Source: JOPF133 sp052144935
GTDB lineage: Bacteria > Acidobacteriota > Terriglobia > Bryobacterales > Bryobacteraceae
Assembly: GCA_052144935.1 (NCBI GenBank)
Contig: JBKQPR010000180.1
Coordinates: 1-39,649, forward strand
DNA length: 39,649 bases
Direction: 5' to 3'
In this document: in pieces, positions 25,294 through 33,099 of the stretch
Layout of the letters: each line of letters begins with the position of its first letter
Position numbering within the stretch: the stretch's first letter is position 1
The notes under the pieces: model-generated
What the model saw: the letters and a program-made list of their open reading frames with translations, nothing else
Told to the model about the DNA's origin: nothing
Database searches by the model: none
Translations under genes and position numbers: made by a program

Positions 25294-25445
25294 GGGGGGG
25301 CAATCCTGGGGTACCCTCTGGGCCCAGCCGCCTTTCAGGCGCCTTACCAGCCGCGCGGGCCCGCGAACCCGGCGAGCGCCGGCCGGGGCTGCCCATCCCG
25401 GGGGCGGGCCCTTTGGACCCGGCACCCCAGGATTGCCCGCCCCCC
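25294..25445. repeat. 152-bp GC-rich palindromic element
   Basis: Outer arms are a G run plus GCAATCCTGGGGT (25300-25312) and its exact complement ACCCCAGGATTGC (25424-25436) plus a C run. Inside are a second matched pair GGGCCC (25320-25325 and 25406-25411) and further short palindromes. It fills the gap between convergent ygfZ and the second permease gene and could stop transcription from both sides; the G/C flanks suggest a mobile palindromic (REP-like) repeat. Confidence 0.7.
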
Positions 25446-25482
25446 AAGGCGGGACAGACGCTTTCGTTTCGAGTTCCCGCTC

Positions 25483-28017
25483 CTACTCGTGCCGCAGCGC
25501 CGTCATGGGCTCCACGCGGCTGGCGCGGCGCGCCGGAATAGCCGCCGCCGCAAGCGAAACGCCCATCATCGCCACCGCGGCCAGCACGATCGTGACGGGA
25601 TCGCGCGGGGCCACTCCGTAGAGCATCCCCGCCACCAGCCGAGCCAGCGCCAGCGCTCCGGCCACCCCGGCTGCCAGGCCGGCCAGCACCGGCAACAGCG
25701 ATTCGCGCAACACCATCCCGATCACGTCGCCGCGCTGCGCTCCGAGCGCGATGCGCACGCCGATCTCCTTAGTCCGCTGGGTTACCGCGTAGGCCATCAC
25801 GCCGTACAGCCCCACCGACGCCAGCCCCAGGGCCAGCGCTCCGAACACAGCGCAGAGGTAAGCGATCAGCCGCTCGCGCTCAAAGCTGGCGTTGACATAT
25901 TCCTCCAGTTTGCGGGTGCGCAACACGGGCACATTGGCATCCATCTCATGCACCTGGCGCCGGATCGCCGCGATCGCCGGGGCCGCGTCCCCCGCCAACC
26001 GCACGCTGAGCATCCGGGCTTCGGCGCCTTTGCTCCAACTGGGAGTGTAAATCATGCCATGCAAATCGGCGCGGCGCACGCCCATGTGGTGGACGTCCTT
26101 CACCACGCCGACGATCTCGATCGCGCCCGCCGGATCGTACTTGTCTTCGAAGCTCACGTGGCGGCCTATCGGGTTGGCCGTGCCGAAGAAGTGCCGCGCC
26201 AGCGACTCGTCGATGATGCACACGTGCGAGCCACTGGCCACCGTGTCGCTGAATCCGCCGCTCATGCGGCCGAGGGCAGCCAGCAGGTTACCGCCTGGCG
26301 TGACGGCCGGTTCGTCCTCCGCACGAAAATCGCGGCCCAGCAGCATGGGGATGCCCAGCGTGGTGAAGTAGCCCTCCGTCACCCGGTTGGCCAGAATGAT
26401 CATCTGCTCTCCGGGCGCAGGCTGATAGCCTTCCGCCGATATGCTGGTCGAGAAGGCCCATTCTCCCATTGGCGTCATCAGCGATAGCGCGGCCGAGCGC
26501 ACGCCAGTCGTGGCGCGGGCGTGCGCCAACAGGCCGTCGTAAAACTCACGCAGGCGGTGGTCCTTATAGCCCAGTTTGCTGGGATCCACATCGAAGAGAA
26601 CCACGTTCTGTTTTTGAAATCCTATATCGGCGTGATTCAGGTTGCGCAGCGTGCGCAGGAACAGGCCCGCGCCCACCAGCAGCGCCAGCGAAAGCGCCAC
26701 CTGCAAAGCGATCACCGCCTTGCCCAAGCGCAAGCGCGACCCGCCGGCGGTGGCCGATCCGCCATCCTTGATGGCCTCAGCCAGACCGAGCCGGCTGGCG
26801 CGCATGGCGGGCGCCAAGCCGAACAGAAGGCCGGTGAGCAGCGTGGCGCCCAGCGAAAACCCGGCTACCGCAAGGCTGGGATGGAACCGCAGCTCCGCAT
26901 CCACCAGGTTGGCCTTGGCCAGCCCCATCACCGCAGCCCAGGCCACCGCCAGCGCGAGGGCGCCACCCAAACCCGCCAGCAGCAGGCTTTCGGTGAAAAG
27001 CTGGCGCACCAGCCGACCGCGCGTGGCGCCCAGGGCCGCCCGCAGCGCCATCTCCCTACGCCGCCCGTTGGCGCGCGCCAGCAGCAGGTTGGCCACGTTG
27101 GCGCACGCGATCAGCAGCACCAGGCCGGTGGCGAAGAACAGGGCGGCCAGCGGGTCCATCGTCCCCGACGGGCCTCCCGCCGTTCCGTGGGCTGCGGCGG
27201 CCAGCGTGACCGGCGCTTCCTTATCGTATTTGCGCGGGCGCTTCCCGTTCCTCGCGGCGCCTTCGTTGACCGCGTCCACCACCTGCGGCCACAACACCCG
27301 CAGAGCCGCCTGGGCATGGCCCAGCGACATCCCCGGTTTGAGCCGGCCAATCTCGGTGAGCCAGAACATGCCGGGCGTGTTCCACATGGCGGTAGCGCCG
27401 GGCGTGGTTAGCGGGTACGCGGACAGTGGAACGAAGGCGCTCGGCCGCGCGATGGGAGAAAGCCCGCCGAATCCCGCTTCCGCCACGCCCACGATGACCA
27501 GCGGATACCCGTTCACCGCGAGTTTGCGGCCCAGCACTCGCAGGTCGCCGGCGAAGCGCCGCTGCCAGTAGTCGTAGGCGAGCACGGCCACCGGCGATCC
27601 CGACGGCGCATCGTCCGGGTCGGCGATCACGCGCCCAGCAGCAGCACCAACCCCGAGCGTGCCGAAAAAGTCGCCGCTGACATACGACACGCGTCCCACT
27701 TCCACGGCGGCGGCGCCTTCGGGACGGATGCCCGCCACCACGGGGTCGCTCGCGGCGAAGAGTCCGCTGAACACCTGGTTGCGGGCGCGGTATTCGCGGT
27801 AGAACGGATAGGTGCCGCTGCGCCCGCCCTCCAGACGCGCCAGGCGGCCGGGTTCGCGCGCCGGAACCGCCCAGAGCAGCAATTGGTCGACCAGGCTGAA
27901 GATGGCGGTATTGGCGCCGATGCCGAGCGCCAGGGAAGCCACCGCGATCGCGGTGAACGCGGGATTCGCGCGCAAGGAGCGCAATGCGAAGCGCAAGTCG
28001 CCCACGAGAGTTGCCAT
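25483..28017 (-). CDS. Orphan ABC permease, MacB/FtsX type (acidobacterial duplicated family), copy 2
   Basis: The 844-aa protein starts with the family lead GDLRFALRSLRANPAFTAIA and first helix (VASLALGIGANTAIFSLVDQL). It continues with a MacB-like core (about 60-270), FtsX block with ANVANLLLARANGRRREMALRAALGA (about 305-330), a second core, and a second FtsX block with VMAYAVTQRTKEIGVRIALGAQRGDVIGMVLRES (about 735-768). It ends RRASRVEPMTALRHE, the usual tail of this group. As with copy 1 there is no neighbouring ATPase. The protein is more canonical than copy 1 and belongs to a different subgroup (the two N-termini are only loosely similar), so it is not a recent local duplication. Confidence 0.92.
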   Translation of the reverse strand: MATLVGDLRFALRSLRANPAFTAIAVASLALGIGANTAIFSLVDQLLLWAVPAREPGRLARLEGGRSGTYPFYREYRARNQVFSGLFAASDPVVAGIRPEGAAAVEVGRVSYVSGDFFGTLGVGAAAGRVIADPDDAPSGSPVAVLAYDYWQRRFAGDLRVLGRKLAVNGYPLVIVGVAEAGFGGLSPIARPSAFVPLSAYPLTTPGATAMWNTPGMFWLTEIGRLKPGMSLGHAQAALRVLWPQVVDAVNEGAARNGKRPRKYDKEAPVTLAAAAHGTAGGPSGTMDPLAALFFATGLVLLIACANVANLLLARANGRRREMALRAALGATRGRLVRQLFTESLLLAGLGGALALAVAWAAVMGLAKANLVDAELRFHPSLAVAGFSLGATLLTGLLFGLAPAMRASRLGLAEAIKDGGSATAGGSRLRLGKAVIALQVALSLALLVGAGLFLRTLRNLNHADIGFQKQNVVLFDVDPSKLGYKDHRLREFYDGLLAHARATTGVRSAALSLMTPMGEWAFSTSISAEGYQPAPGEQMIILANRVTEGYFTTLGIPMLLGRDFRAEDEPAVTPGGNLLAALGRMSGGFSDTVASGSHVCIIDESLARHFFGTANPIGRHVSFEDKYDPAGAIEIVGVVKDVHHMGVRRADLHGMIYTPSWSKGAEARMLSVRLAGDAAPAIAAIRRQVHEMDANVPVLRTRKLEEYVNASFERERLIAYLCAVFGALALGLASVGLYGVMAYAVTQRTKEIGVRIALGAQRGDVIGMVLRESLLPVLAGLAAGVAGALALARLVAGMLYGVAPRDPVTIVLAAVAMMGVSLAAAAIPARRASRVEPMTALRHE

Positions 28018-28340
28018 TTCCGATTAGTAGCGCAGGTACGCGGGAGAGGCAAGGGCCAGGAGGCCGCGTGAAGGCCGCGTGAGAGGCGGCCTACCGAGAC
28101 TCGACGGACCCCGCTATTCTACACTCATGCGTTGCAGGAACTCCGCCACCCGAACGATGGAGACCGCGCGAAGCTCACCATCCGGCCCGGGGGTGGAAAA
28201 CCACCGCATCGCAGCACGTTGAGCCTAGCGTCATGAAGCGGTACCGAATAGCGGGGTGGGATTGGTTAGACTGAAGACATAGGGAGAGACGGCTTCAGGC
28301 CGTGTACAAGGCGCCTGCCCCACATGGCTTCCCGGCCGAG
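28018..28340. other. Intergenic stretch with short repeats and a possible gene tail
   Basis: AGGCCGCGTGA occurs twice in tandem near 28061-28082. On the minus strand a short frame ending MRWFSTPGPDGELRAVSIVR and VAEFLQRMSVE stops at about 28114; it may be the tail of a lost gene. No complete gene is seen. Confidence 0.35.
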
Positions 28341-29495
28341 CTACCCGATTGTGAATGATCGGTAGTTAATGAGGTCGCCTTGCCACACCCCCAGGCCAGC
28401 TTGGCCCGCTTTCGCAATGTGGTCCGGTTGACGAAAATGGTACTTGTCCCACTCGTCGGCTCCCGAGGTGGCTTCGGGTGGCAGTCCGGCCAGAACGCGC
28501 TGCGCGTCAATCGCCTTCGACGCGATCGTGTCGCAGGCCACCACGTCGGTGGCGAAATACATGGTGTTGTGTTCCCAGACGAAGCGCATGTCCCCGGAGG
28601 GACCGGCATTCCAAAGTCCGTGTGTGCCGTCGATAATCGACAGCACGACTTTGTTGCGGATCCAGGGCTGACCTACAACCAGCGGGATAAACTGGTTCAT
28701 GAAGTTACCCGGACCGGCAACATCGGGGTGTGCCCTGTTGACGTTGTTGACCATCCCTTGACATAGGTTTTTCAGGCCGAGGGTGAACCCCGCGGCCTGG
28801 TGGTCTTTTAGTATGGCCAGATTGATAATCTTGCTGAACTTAGTTACGGCGTTGGCCAGGTAAGACCTGGTCTGGGCGGGGTTCTTGGGGCTGTAACCCG
28901 GCAACAGGAACCCCGGGCAATCCACGTAATAGTTGGGATTGTATCCCGTCATGCCTGGCAAATTGGAGGGGTTATACGTCAAGCCCGTCTGGTCGCCATT
29001 CCAGTCCCACGCTGCCGAGTCCTGCTTTACCGTACTCGGCACCCAGCCCGAGATCCTGTTGAGCAGGTTGCGGTAGCGTTCGTAGACGATGATGTTGCCG
29101 GGCAAGACCCCGGCCGACTGCAATCCCTGCAGGATCTCATTGAGGGCCGCGGGGGAACTAACAATCTGCTCTATGCCGTTGGGGTTGACCTTGATGCCGA
29201 CCACATCGTCGGGGCCGAACAACTGTTTCCAGCCCGTAGTGGAATCGGGCGCCCCGGTCAGTTCCCTTAAACCTGCCCGGACCATATTTTGAATTGGCTG
29301 AGTTTGGTAGGCCATCCTGACGCTGGCGGCGCTGTGTTTGATTCCGATCACCCGGCCGGGATAGAGGCCGGGCATCGAATACCTGGTTTGCGGATAAGCG
29401 CCCCGGAACGTGGCTGCCAGGGCGGCCAGTTTGGCGGCGGTCCCAGCCCTTTCGAATAGTTCCCTACGAGAAAAGACCCGGTCTTGCGTTCTCAT
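28341..29495 (-). CDS. DUF362-domain protein with Tat-like signal
   Basis: The 384-aa product begins with SRRELFERAGTAAKLAALAA, a twin-arginine-type signal, indicating export in folded form. The body matches DUF362-type proteins: GVVGIKVNPNG-like segment (VVGIKVNPNGIEQIVS, about 95), an ILQGLQSAGVLPGNIIVYE stretch (about 123-141), and KIINLAILKDHQAAGFTLGLKNLCQGM (about 225-251) where the family aligns ligands. DUF362 proteins are often near iron-sulfur or redox genes, but their function is unclear; no Fe-S CxxC cluster is visible here. AGGAAGGA lies before the ATG at 29495 and fixes the start. It stands apart from its neighbours. Confidence 0.8.
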   Translation of the reverse strand: MRTQDRVFSRRELFERAGTAAKLAALAATFRGAYPQTRYSMPGLYPGRVIGIKHSAASVRMAYQTQPIQNMVRAGLRELTGAPDSTTGWKQLFGPDDVVGIKVNPNGIEQIVSSPAALNEILQGLQSAGVLPGNIIVYERYRNLLNRISGWVPSTVKQDSAAWDWNGDQTGLTYNPSNLPGMTGYNPNYYVDCPGFLLPGYSPKNPAQTRSYLANAVTKFSKIINLAILKDHQAAGFTLGLKNLCQGMVNNVNRAHPDVAGPGNFMNQFIPLVVGQPWIRNKVVLSIIDGTHGLWNAGPSGDMRFVWEHNTMYFATDVVACDTIASKAIDAQRVLAGLPPEATSGADEWDKYHFRQPDHIAKAGQAGLGVWQGDLINYRSFTIG

Positions 29496-29820
29496 GAATC
29501 ATCCTTCCTGGTGGCCGCTGCCCTGTTTGGCTTTCCCGGCGTGCCTCACCGGTTGCGCGTGTCTTACCGGTTGCGCGTGTCTCACGGCTGCGTGTCTCAC
29601 CGGCTGCTATCGATTTTAGCCGATTCGCGCCGCCGCAGGCGATGGCCGCCCATCCAGCCATCCAGCACATCCAGGCCCAGGCCATCGCGGCCACAAGACC
29701 GGCGGCGATTCGGCAACGCACCGAGCTCCTTCCGGGTGTTCCGGCCGCCTCTCTGTTTAAGCGTACCGTATGGCTGGCCCCAGCGGTCCCCGAGCCGCCT
29801 TCGCTGCCTCGCGGCGTCCC
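29496..29820. other. Leader region of the DUF362 gene, no gene
   Basis: It contains the short tandem repeats at 29541-29607 and otherwise no convincing reading frame or RNA gene. Confidence 0.5.
29541..29607. repeat. Four short degenerate tandem repeats
   Basis: Units of 18, 18, 15 and 16 bases share the pattern GTGTCTCACCGGTTGC (29541-29558, 29559-29576, 29577-29591, 29592-29607). They lie about 45 bases upstream of the DUF362 start and could act as a regulatory or slippage-prone leader. Confidence 0.7.
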
Positions 29821-30645
29821 TTATCCCTTCCGCAGCCGCTCCAGCAGGTCTTCGGGGATATGCAGATTGCCATTGCAGCCGGCGCCCAGCCGCACTCCCG
29901 GCTTCACGGCGCCATGGAAATCCGAGCCGCCGGTCACCAGCAGATTGTGGCGCCGCGCCAGGGCCAGGTACAGCTCGGTCTCGCGCGGTCCATGGTCGCT
30001 GTGATAGGCCTCGATGGCGTTCATGCCGGTTTCGCACAACTCCGGCAGCATCTTCGCCACGTCGCCCTTGACGCGCACGGGATGCGCCAGCGAGGCGATC
30101 CCACCGGCTTTGCGAATGCGCTCCACACCCTCGGCGAACCGCGGCTCGCGCCGGTACACGTATCCCTTGGCGGACTCGTCCAGGTAATCGTCGAAGGCCG
30201 CGCGCAGGTTCGGCACGTAGCCTTTCTCGACCATGATCTGCGCGAAATGCGGACGCCCGGTCATGCCGCGCCCGCGCGCTTCGGCCTCTTCCAACGTGAT
30301 GTCGAATCCCAGCTCGCGCAGACGCGCCACCAGCCGGATGTTGCGCTCGCGGCGCGCCACCTGCAAGTCGCGGACCCATTCGCGAAAATCGGCCAACCCG
30401 TCTTCCGCCAAAAAATATCCCAGCAGGTGCACCGAGCGGCCGTGCAGCTTGGTGGAAAGCTCAATGCCGCAGACCAACTCCACGCCGGCCGGCCCCGCCA
30501 GCGGGACGGCCTGCTCGTAGCCGCGGAACGTGTCGTGGTCGGTGATGCCCAGGACGTCCACCCCGGCTTCGACCGCTTCCTCGATCAGTTGTCCGGGCGA
30601 ACAGGTTCCGTCGGATTCGTTAGTGTGTGAGTGCAGATCGATCAA
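29821..30645 (-). CDS. PHP-domain phosphoesterase (TrpH/YciV-like)
   Basis: The 274-aa protein shows the PHP metal motifs in order: DLHSHTNESDG (3-13; H5, H7), LGITDHDTF (about 32-40), GIELSTKLHGRSVHLLGY (about 60-77), SLAHPVRVKG (about 184-193), IEAYHSDHG (about 211-219) and GGSDFHG (about 239-245). These residues bind three metals. The TrpH/YciV branch removes phosphate from 3',5'-bisphosphonucleotides such as pAp and trims 5' ends of short RNAs (RNase AM). The start is a TTG at 30645; it is forced, because the HSH motif begins at residue 5 and no ATG exists. The first 26 bases overlap the end of cysC, so translation is coupled. Confidence 0.88.
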   Translation of the reverse strand: MIDLHSHTNESDGTCSPGQLIEEAVEAGVDVLGITDHDTFRGYEQAVPLAGPAGVELVCGIELSTKLHGRSVHLLGYFLAEDGLADFREWVRDLQVARRERNIRLVARLRELGFDITLEEAEARGRGMTGRPHFAQIMVEKGYVPNLRAAFDDYLDESAKGYVYRREPRFAEGVERIRKAGGIASLAHPVRVKGDVAKMLPELCETGMNAIEAYHSDHGPRETELYLALARRHNLLVTGGSDFHGAVKPGVRLGAGCNGNLHIPEDLLERLRKG

Positions 30646-31180
30646 AGGAAACCAGACCCAGTTGTTCCAGTGTAGCCCAGATTCTCTCGACGCTTTCCTG
30701 GGGCGTTTCCTGGGATGAGTGGACGGTCACCTCGGGCGCCAGCGGTGGCTCATACGGATCGGACACGCCCGTGAACTGGGCAAGCTCTCCGGCCAGCGCT
30801 TTCTTATAGAGGCCCTTGACGTCGCGCCCGGCCAGCACCTCGATGGGACATTCCACGTAGACCTCGAGGAAATCGGCGGACCTGGCGATGCGGGTACGCA
30901 CCTCTTCGCGCACCGCGCGGTAAGGCGAGATGGCGGCCGCGATGGCGATCACGCCGTTCCGCGAGAGCAGCTCGCAGACGAAGCCGATGCGCCGGATGTT
31001 CTCGTCGCGATCCTCTTTGCCGAAGCCCAGGCCCTTGGAAAGGTGCGTGCGCACCACGTCGCCATCGAGCACCTCAACCTTGGCGCCCAGGGAGCGCAGC
31101 CGCGACTCCAGCAGGCGTGAAATGGTGCTCTTGCCGGCGCCGGACATGCCGGTGAACCAGAGGGTAAACCCTTTATGCAC
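30620..31180 (-). CDS. cysC: Adenylylsulfate (APS) kinase
   Basis: The 186-aa protein phosphorylates adenosine 5'-phosphosulfate at the 3' hydroxyl with ATP to give PAPS. It has the P-loop TGMSGAGKST (10-19), the APS-binding LDGDVVRTHLSKGLGFGKEDRDEN segment (about 38-61), ISPYRAVREEVR (about 83-94) and the kinase lid DVKGLYKKALAGEL (about 118-131), plus FTGVSDPYEPP near the C-terminus. Length is standard for a stand-alone CysC. The GTG at 31180 overlaps the last eight bases of cysH (stop 31175-31173). The next gene (PHP) overlaps by 26 bases. All three are therefore one operon. Confidence 0.95.
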   Translation of the reverse strand: MHKGFTLWFTGMSGAGKSTISRLLESRLRSLGAKVEVLDGDVVRTHLSKGLGFGKEDRDENIRRIGFVCELLSRNGVIAIAAAISPYRAVREEVRTRIARSADFLEVYVECPIEVLAGRDVKGLYKKALAGELAQFTGVSDPYEPPLAPEVTVHSSQETPQESVERIWATLEQLGLVSFDRSALTH

Positions 31181-31877
31181 GCCGCACCGTACCGTCGAGG
31201 GCGAAGTGGATGCCGCATTCTTTCTTGCTATCCTGTTCCCACCACCAGCGTCCGGCCCGGGGCGGCTCGCCGGGCAGAATCGGCCGTGTGCATGGTGCGC
31301 AGCCGATCGAGGCGTATCCGCGCTCGTATAGCGGATGCAGCGGCACATCGTGGGCGCGCACGTACTCGTCAACTTGTGCAGCGGTCCAGTCCGCCAGCGG
31401 GCTGATCTTCATGCGGCCGTCCACTGCCTCGACCTTGGGGATGTGGGTGCGCGTCTCGGCCTGCTCGCGCCGCAGCCCGGTGGCCCAGGCCCGCAGCTCC
31501 TTGAGTTTGCGTTCCAGGGGATGCACCTTGCGGACTTCGCAGCACAGTTGCCGGCGCTCGACGCTGTCCAGGAAAAGATTGGGGCCATGCTGGGAGGTCA
31601 TCCGCTCGACTTCTTCGCGATCCGGAAACACCAGCTCGATGGGGATACCGTAGCGCTCCCGCACCGTATCCATCATGCGATAGGTCTCTTCGGGCAGGCG
31701 CCCGGTATCCAGCGTGAACACACGCGCGTGCGGCGTGAGGCGAGACACCATGTCCACCACCACCATGCCTTCCTTCTGAAAACTGGCGGCGATGGCGAAG
31801 GAGTCCCCGTAGGTCTCAACCGCCCAACTCAGGATTTCGGAGGCCGTGGAAGCCTCCACGCGGGATAGATCTATCAA
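31173..31877 (-). CDS. cysH: Adenylylsulfate reductase, assimilatory (CysH family)
   Basis: The 234-aa enzyme reduces activated sulfate to sulfite with thioredoxin or glutathione. The first Cys pair is in RRQLCCEVRKVHPLERKL (about 107-124) and the second in YASIGCAPCTRPILPG (about 186-201). This CC...CxxC set ligates a [4Fe-4S] cluster and marks the APS-using branch of the family, as opposed to PAPS-only enzymes. The C-terminal ECGIH (about 224-228) carries the catalytic Cys. LDTGRLPEET and FQKEGMVVVDMV are nucleotide-loop segments. The start is a TTG at 31877 or a GTG at 31859; no ATG fits. First gene of the cysH-cysC-PHP unit. No ATP sulfurylase or sulfite reductase gene is in the window. 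Confidence 0.92.
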   Translation of the reverse strand: MIDLSRVEASTASEILSWAVETYGDSFAIAASFQKEGMVVVDMVSRLTPHARVFTLDTGRLPEETYRMMDTVRERYGIPIELVFPDREEVERMTSQHGPNLFLDSVERRQLCCEVRKVHPLERKLKELRAWATGLRREQAETRTHIPKVEAVDGRMKISPLADWTAAQVDEYVRAHDVPLHPLYERGYASIGCAPCTRPILPGEPPRAGRWWWEQDSKKECGIHFALDGTVRRA

Positions 31878-31923
31878 TCTATATCAAGTTTAGGGAGAAT
31901 TCGGCGGGGATGTCAAACGCGGG

Positions 31924-32044
31924 GGGCCCTGTATTCACCGCGGAGACGCCGAGGTAACGGGGAAGCGCGGAGAAGACAATAGAGAATTGGTTTTCTCCGC
32001 GCTTCCTCCGTTTTCTCCGCGTCTCCGCGGTGAAAACAGGGCCC
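31924..32044. repeat. 121-bp palindromic element
   Basis: Arms starting GGGCCCTGTATTCACCGCGG (31924 onward) are matched by the complementary strand ending at 32044 (TCCGCGGTGAAAACAGGGCC and the final C), with a second matched block GGAAGCGCGGAGAA/TTCTCCGCGCTTCC inside around an A/T-rich centre (31975-31990). It lies between divergent cysH and msrB, so it is not a terminator for either. The arm motif CACCGCGGAGACGC is of a type I know as an intergenic repeat in several phyla. Confidence 0.75.
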
Positions 32045-32087
32045 GGCCGGAATCGCCGATAATAGGAACAAGAGGGAGACTGTCAAA

Positions 32088-32492
32088 GTGGAGAAAATCG
32101 AAAAAACCGATGCGGAATGGCGCCAGGAGCTGTCTCGGGAGGAGTATGCGGTAGCGCGCAAGAAGGGCACCGAGCGCGCCTTCACCGGGCGGTATTGGGA
32201 CCACCACGAAGCCGGCACGTACCGTTGCGTCTGCTGCGGCGCCCCGCTGTTCCGAAGCGACGAGAAGTTCGATTCCGGCTGCGGCTGGCCGAGTTTCTTT
32301 GCCCCCGCCGCTGAGGAAAACGTGCGCACCGAATCCGATAACAGCTTTTTCATGGAGCGCGTGGAGGTGCTGTGCAGCCAGTGCGACGCTCATTTGGGCC
32401 ACGTGTTTCCCGACGGCCCAAAGCCCACTAACCAGCGTTACTGCATCAACTCGGTGTCGCTGCGCTTCGACCCGAAAAGTGGGAAGGGATAA
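32088..32492 (+). CDS. msrB: Peptide methionine-(R)-S-oxide reductase
   Basis: The 134-aa cytoplasmic enzyme repairs oxidised methionine (R form). It has both zinc CxxC pairs, CVCCGAPLF (about 46-54) and CSQCDAHLGHVFPDGP (about 93-108), the substrate loop KFDSGCGWPSFF (about 62-73), and the catalytic Cys in RYCINSVSLRF (about 115-125). Length is normal for a stand-alone MsrB. GAGGGAGA lies about 10 bases before the GTG start at 32088. It follows the 121-bp palindrome and stands alone. Confidence 0.95.
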   Translation: MEKIEKTDAEWRQELSREEYAVARKKGTERAFTGRYWDHHEAGTYRCVCCGAPLFRSDEKFDSGCGWPSFFAPAAEENVRTESDNSFFMERVEVLCSQCDAHLGHVFPDGPKPTNQRYCINSVSLRFDPKSGKG

Positions 32493-32654
32493 TCGGCCAC
32501 AGATGAACCCCGCATGGCCGGCCCCCGGCCGCCCGTAGAACATGAAAAATGACGGCGTAGCGCGCATCTGTGAATGTCCATCGGTTTTGGGAGAATCCGT
32601 CTTTTGAACGAGATACATGATTTTTCGGAACAACACAGATGAGAACAAGAGAAA

Positions 32655-32850
32655 TCCATGAAACGGCTGTTGTGAGTGGGTTACAGCAAGTGCGCCATTT
32701 CGTGCACCACGATGTATTCGAGGCATTCCCGCGGATTGCGGGCGAGATCGGTATTGAGCCGGATGCCGGCGGAGGCACGGCTGCAACTGCCCCATTTCGT
32801 TTTCATCCTCCGGACAAAGAGGCGTTCTACCCTCAACCCATGAGCGGCTC
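32655..32850 (-). pseudogene. YgjP-like zinc metallopeptidase remnant (DUF45 type)
   Basis: The minus-strand frame encodes a VRRMKTKWGSCS block, IRLNTDLARNPRECLEYIVV and HEMAHLL, the core of YgjP-like zincins with HExxH. A TAA follows, where family members have Glu-Pro-Thr-His-Asn; the same frame after the TAA reads PTHNSRFM and then turns into repeat-like sequence. The N-terminal half (about 120 residues) and the last 40 are missing. Cannot be functional. Confidence 0.65.
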
Positions 32851-33035
32851 CCATTTCGCGATCAGACAAAGCGCGCTACATGAATATGGCAGAGGGATCG
32901 CTGGAGGAGAGCCGTTATTATCTGATCCTGGCGCAGGATCTGGGATATGGAGACACCAGAGTGGTTCGCAGCAAGAAGCACCATATCCCGCGGTCGGAGA
33001 CCGAGTTAGGCCCTGCGCGCGTCGCCGGATGTTAA
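32844..33035 (+). pseudogene. Four-helix-bundle protein remnant (23S rRNA-IVS protein type)
   Basis: A short frame preceded by an in-frame TGA reads SRSDKARYMNMAEGSLEESR and then YYLILAQDLGYGDT, the middle section of the four-helix-bundle family often found as single genes or within 23S rRNA insertions. After GDT the usual last helix is replaced by unrelated residues to the stop at 33035. It overlaps the end of the YgjP remnant on the other strand, so two decayed genes have been joined here. Confidence 0.6.
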
Positions 33036-33099
33036 GTTTGTCTGAAAACACACTCCGCACTCCCGCCCGCGGGGCTCCGCTACAATAAACCTGACGCCT

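Noticed and set aside
31913..32353. 146-codon minus-strand frame over the palindrome and msrB
   Set aside because: It runs through the palindromic repeat and is antisense to the well-supported msrB.
32498..32572. Rho-independent terminator of msrB
   Set aside because: The inverted CACAGATG pair is 60 bases apart and no T tract follows, so a repeat element is the better reading.
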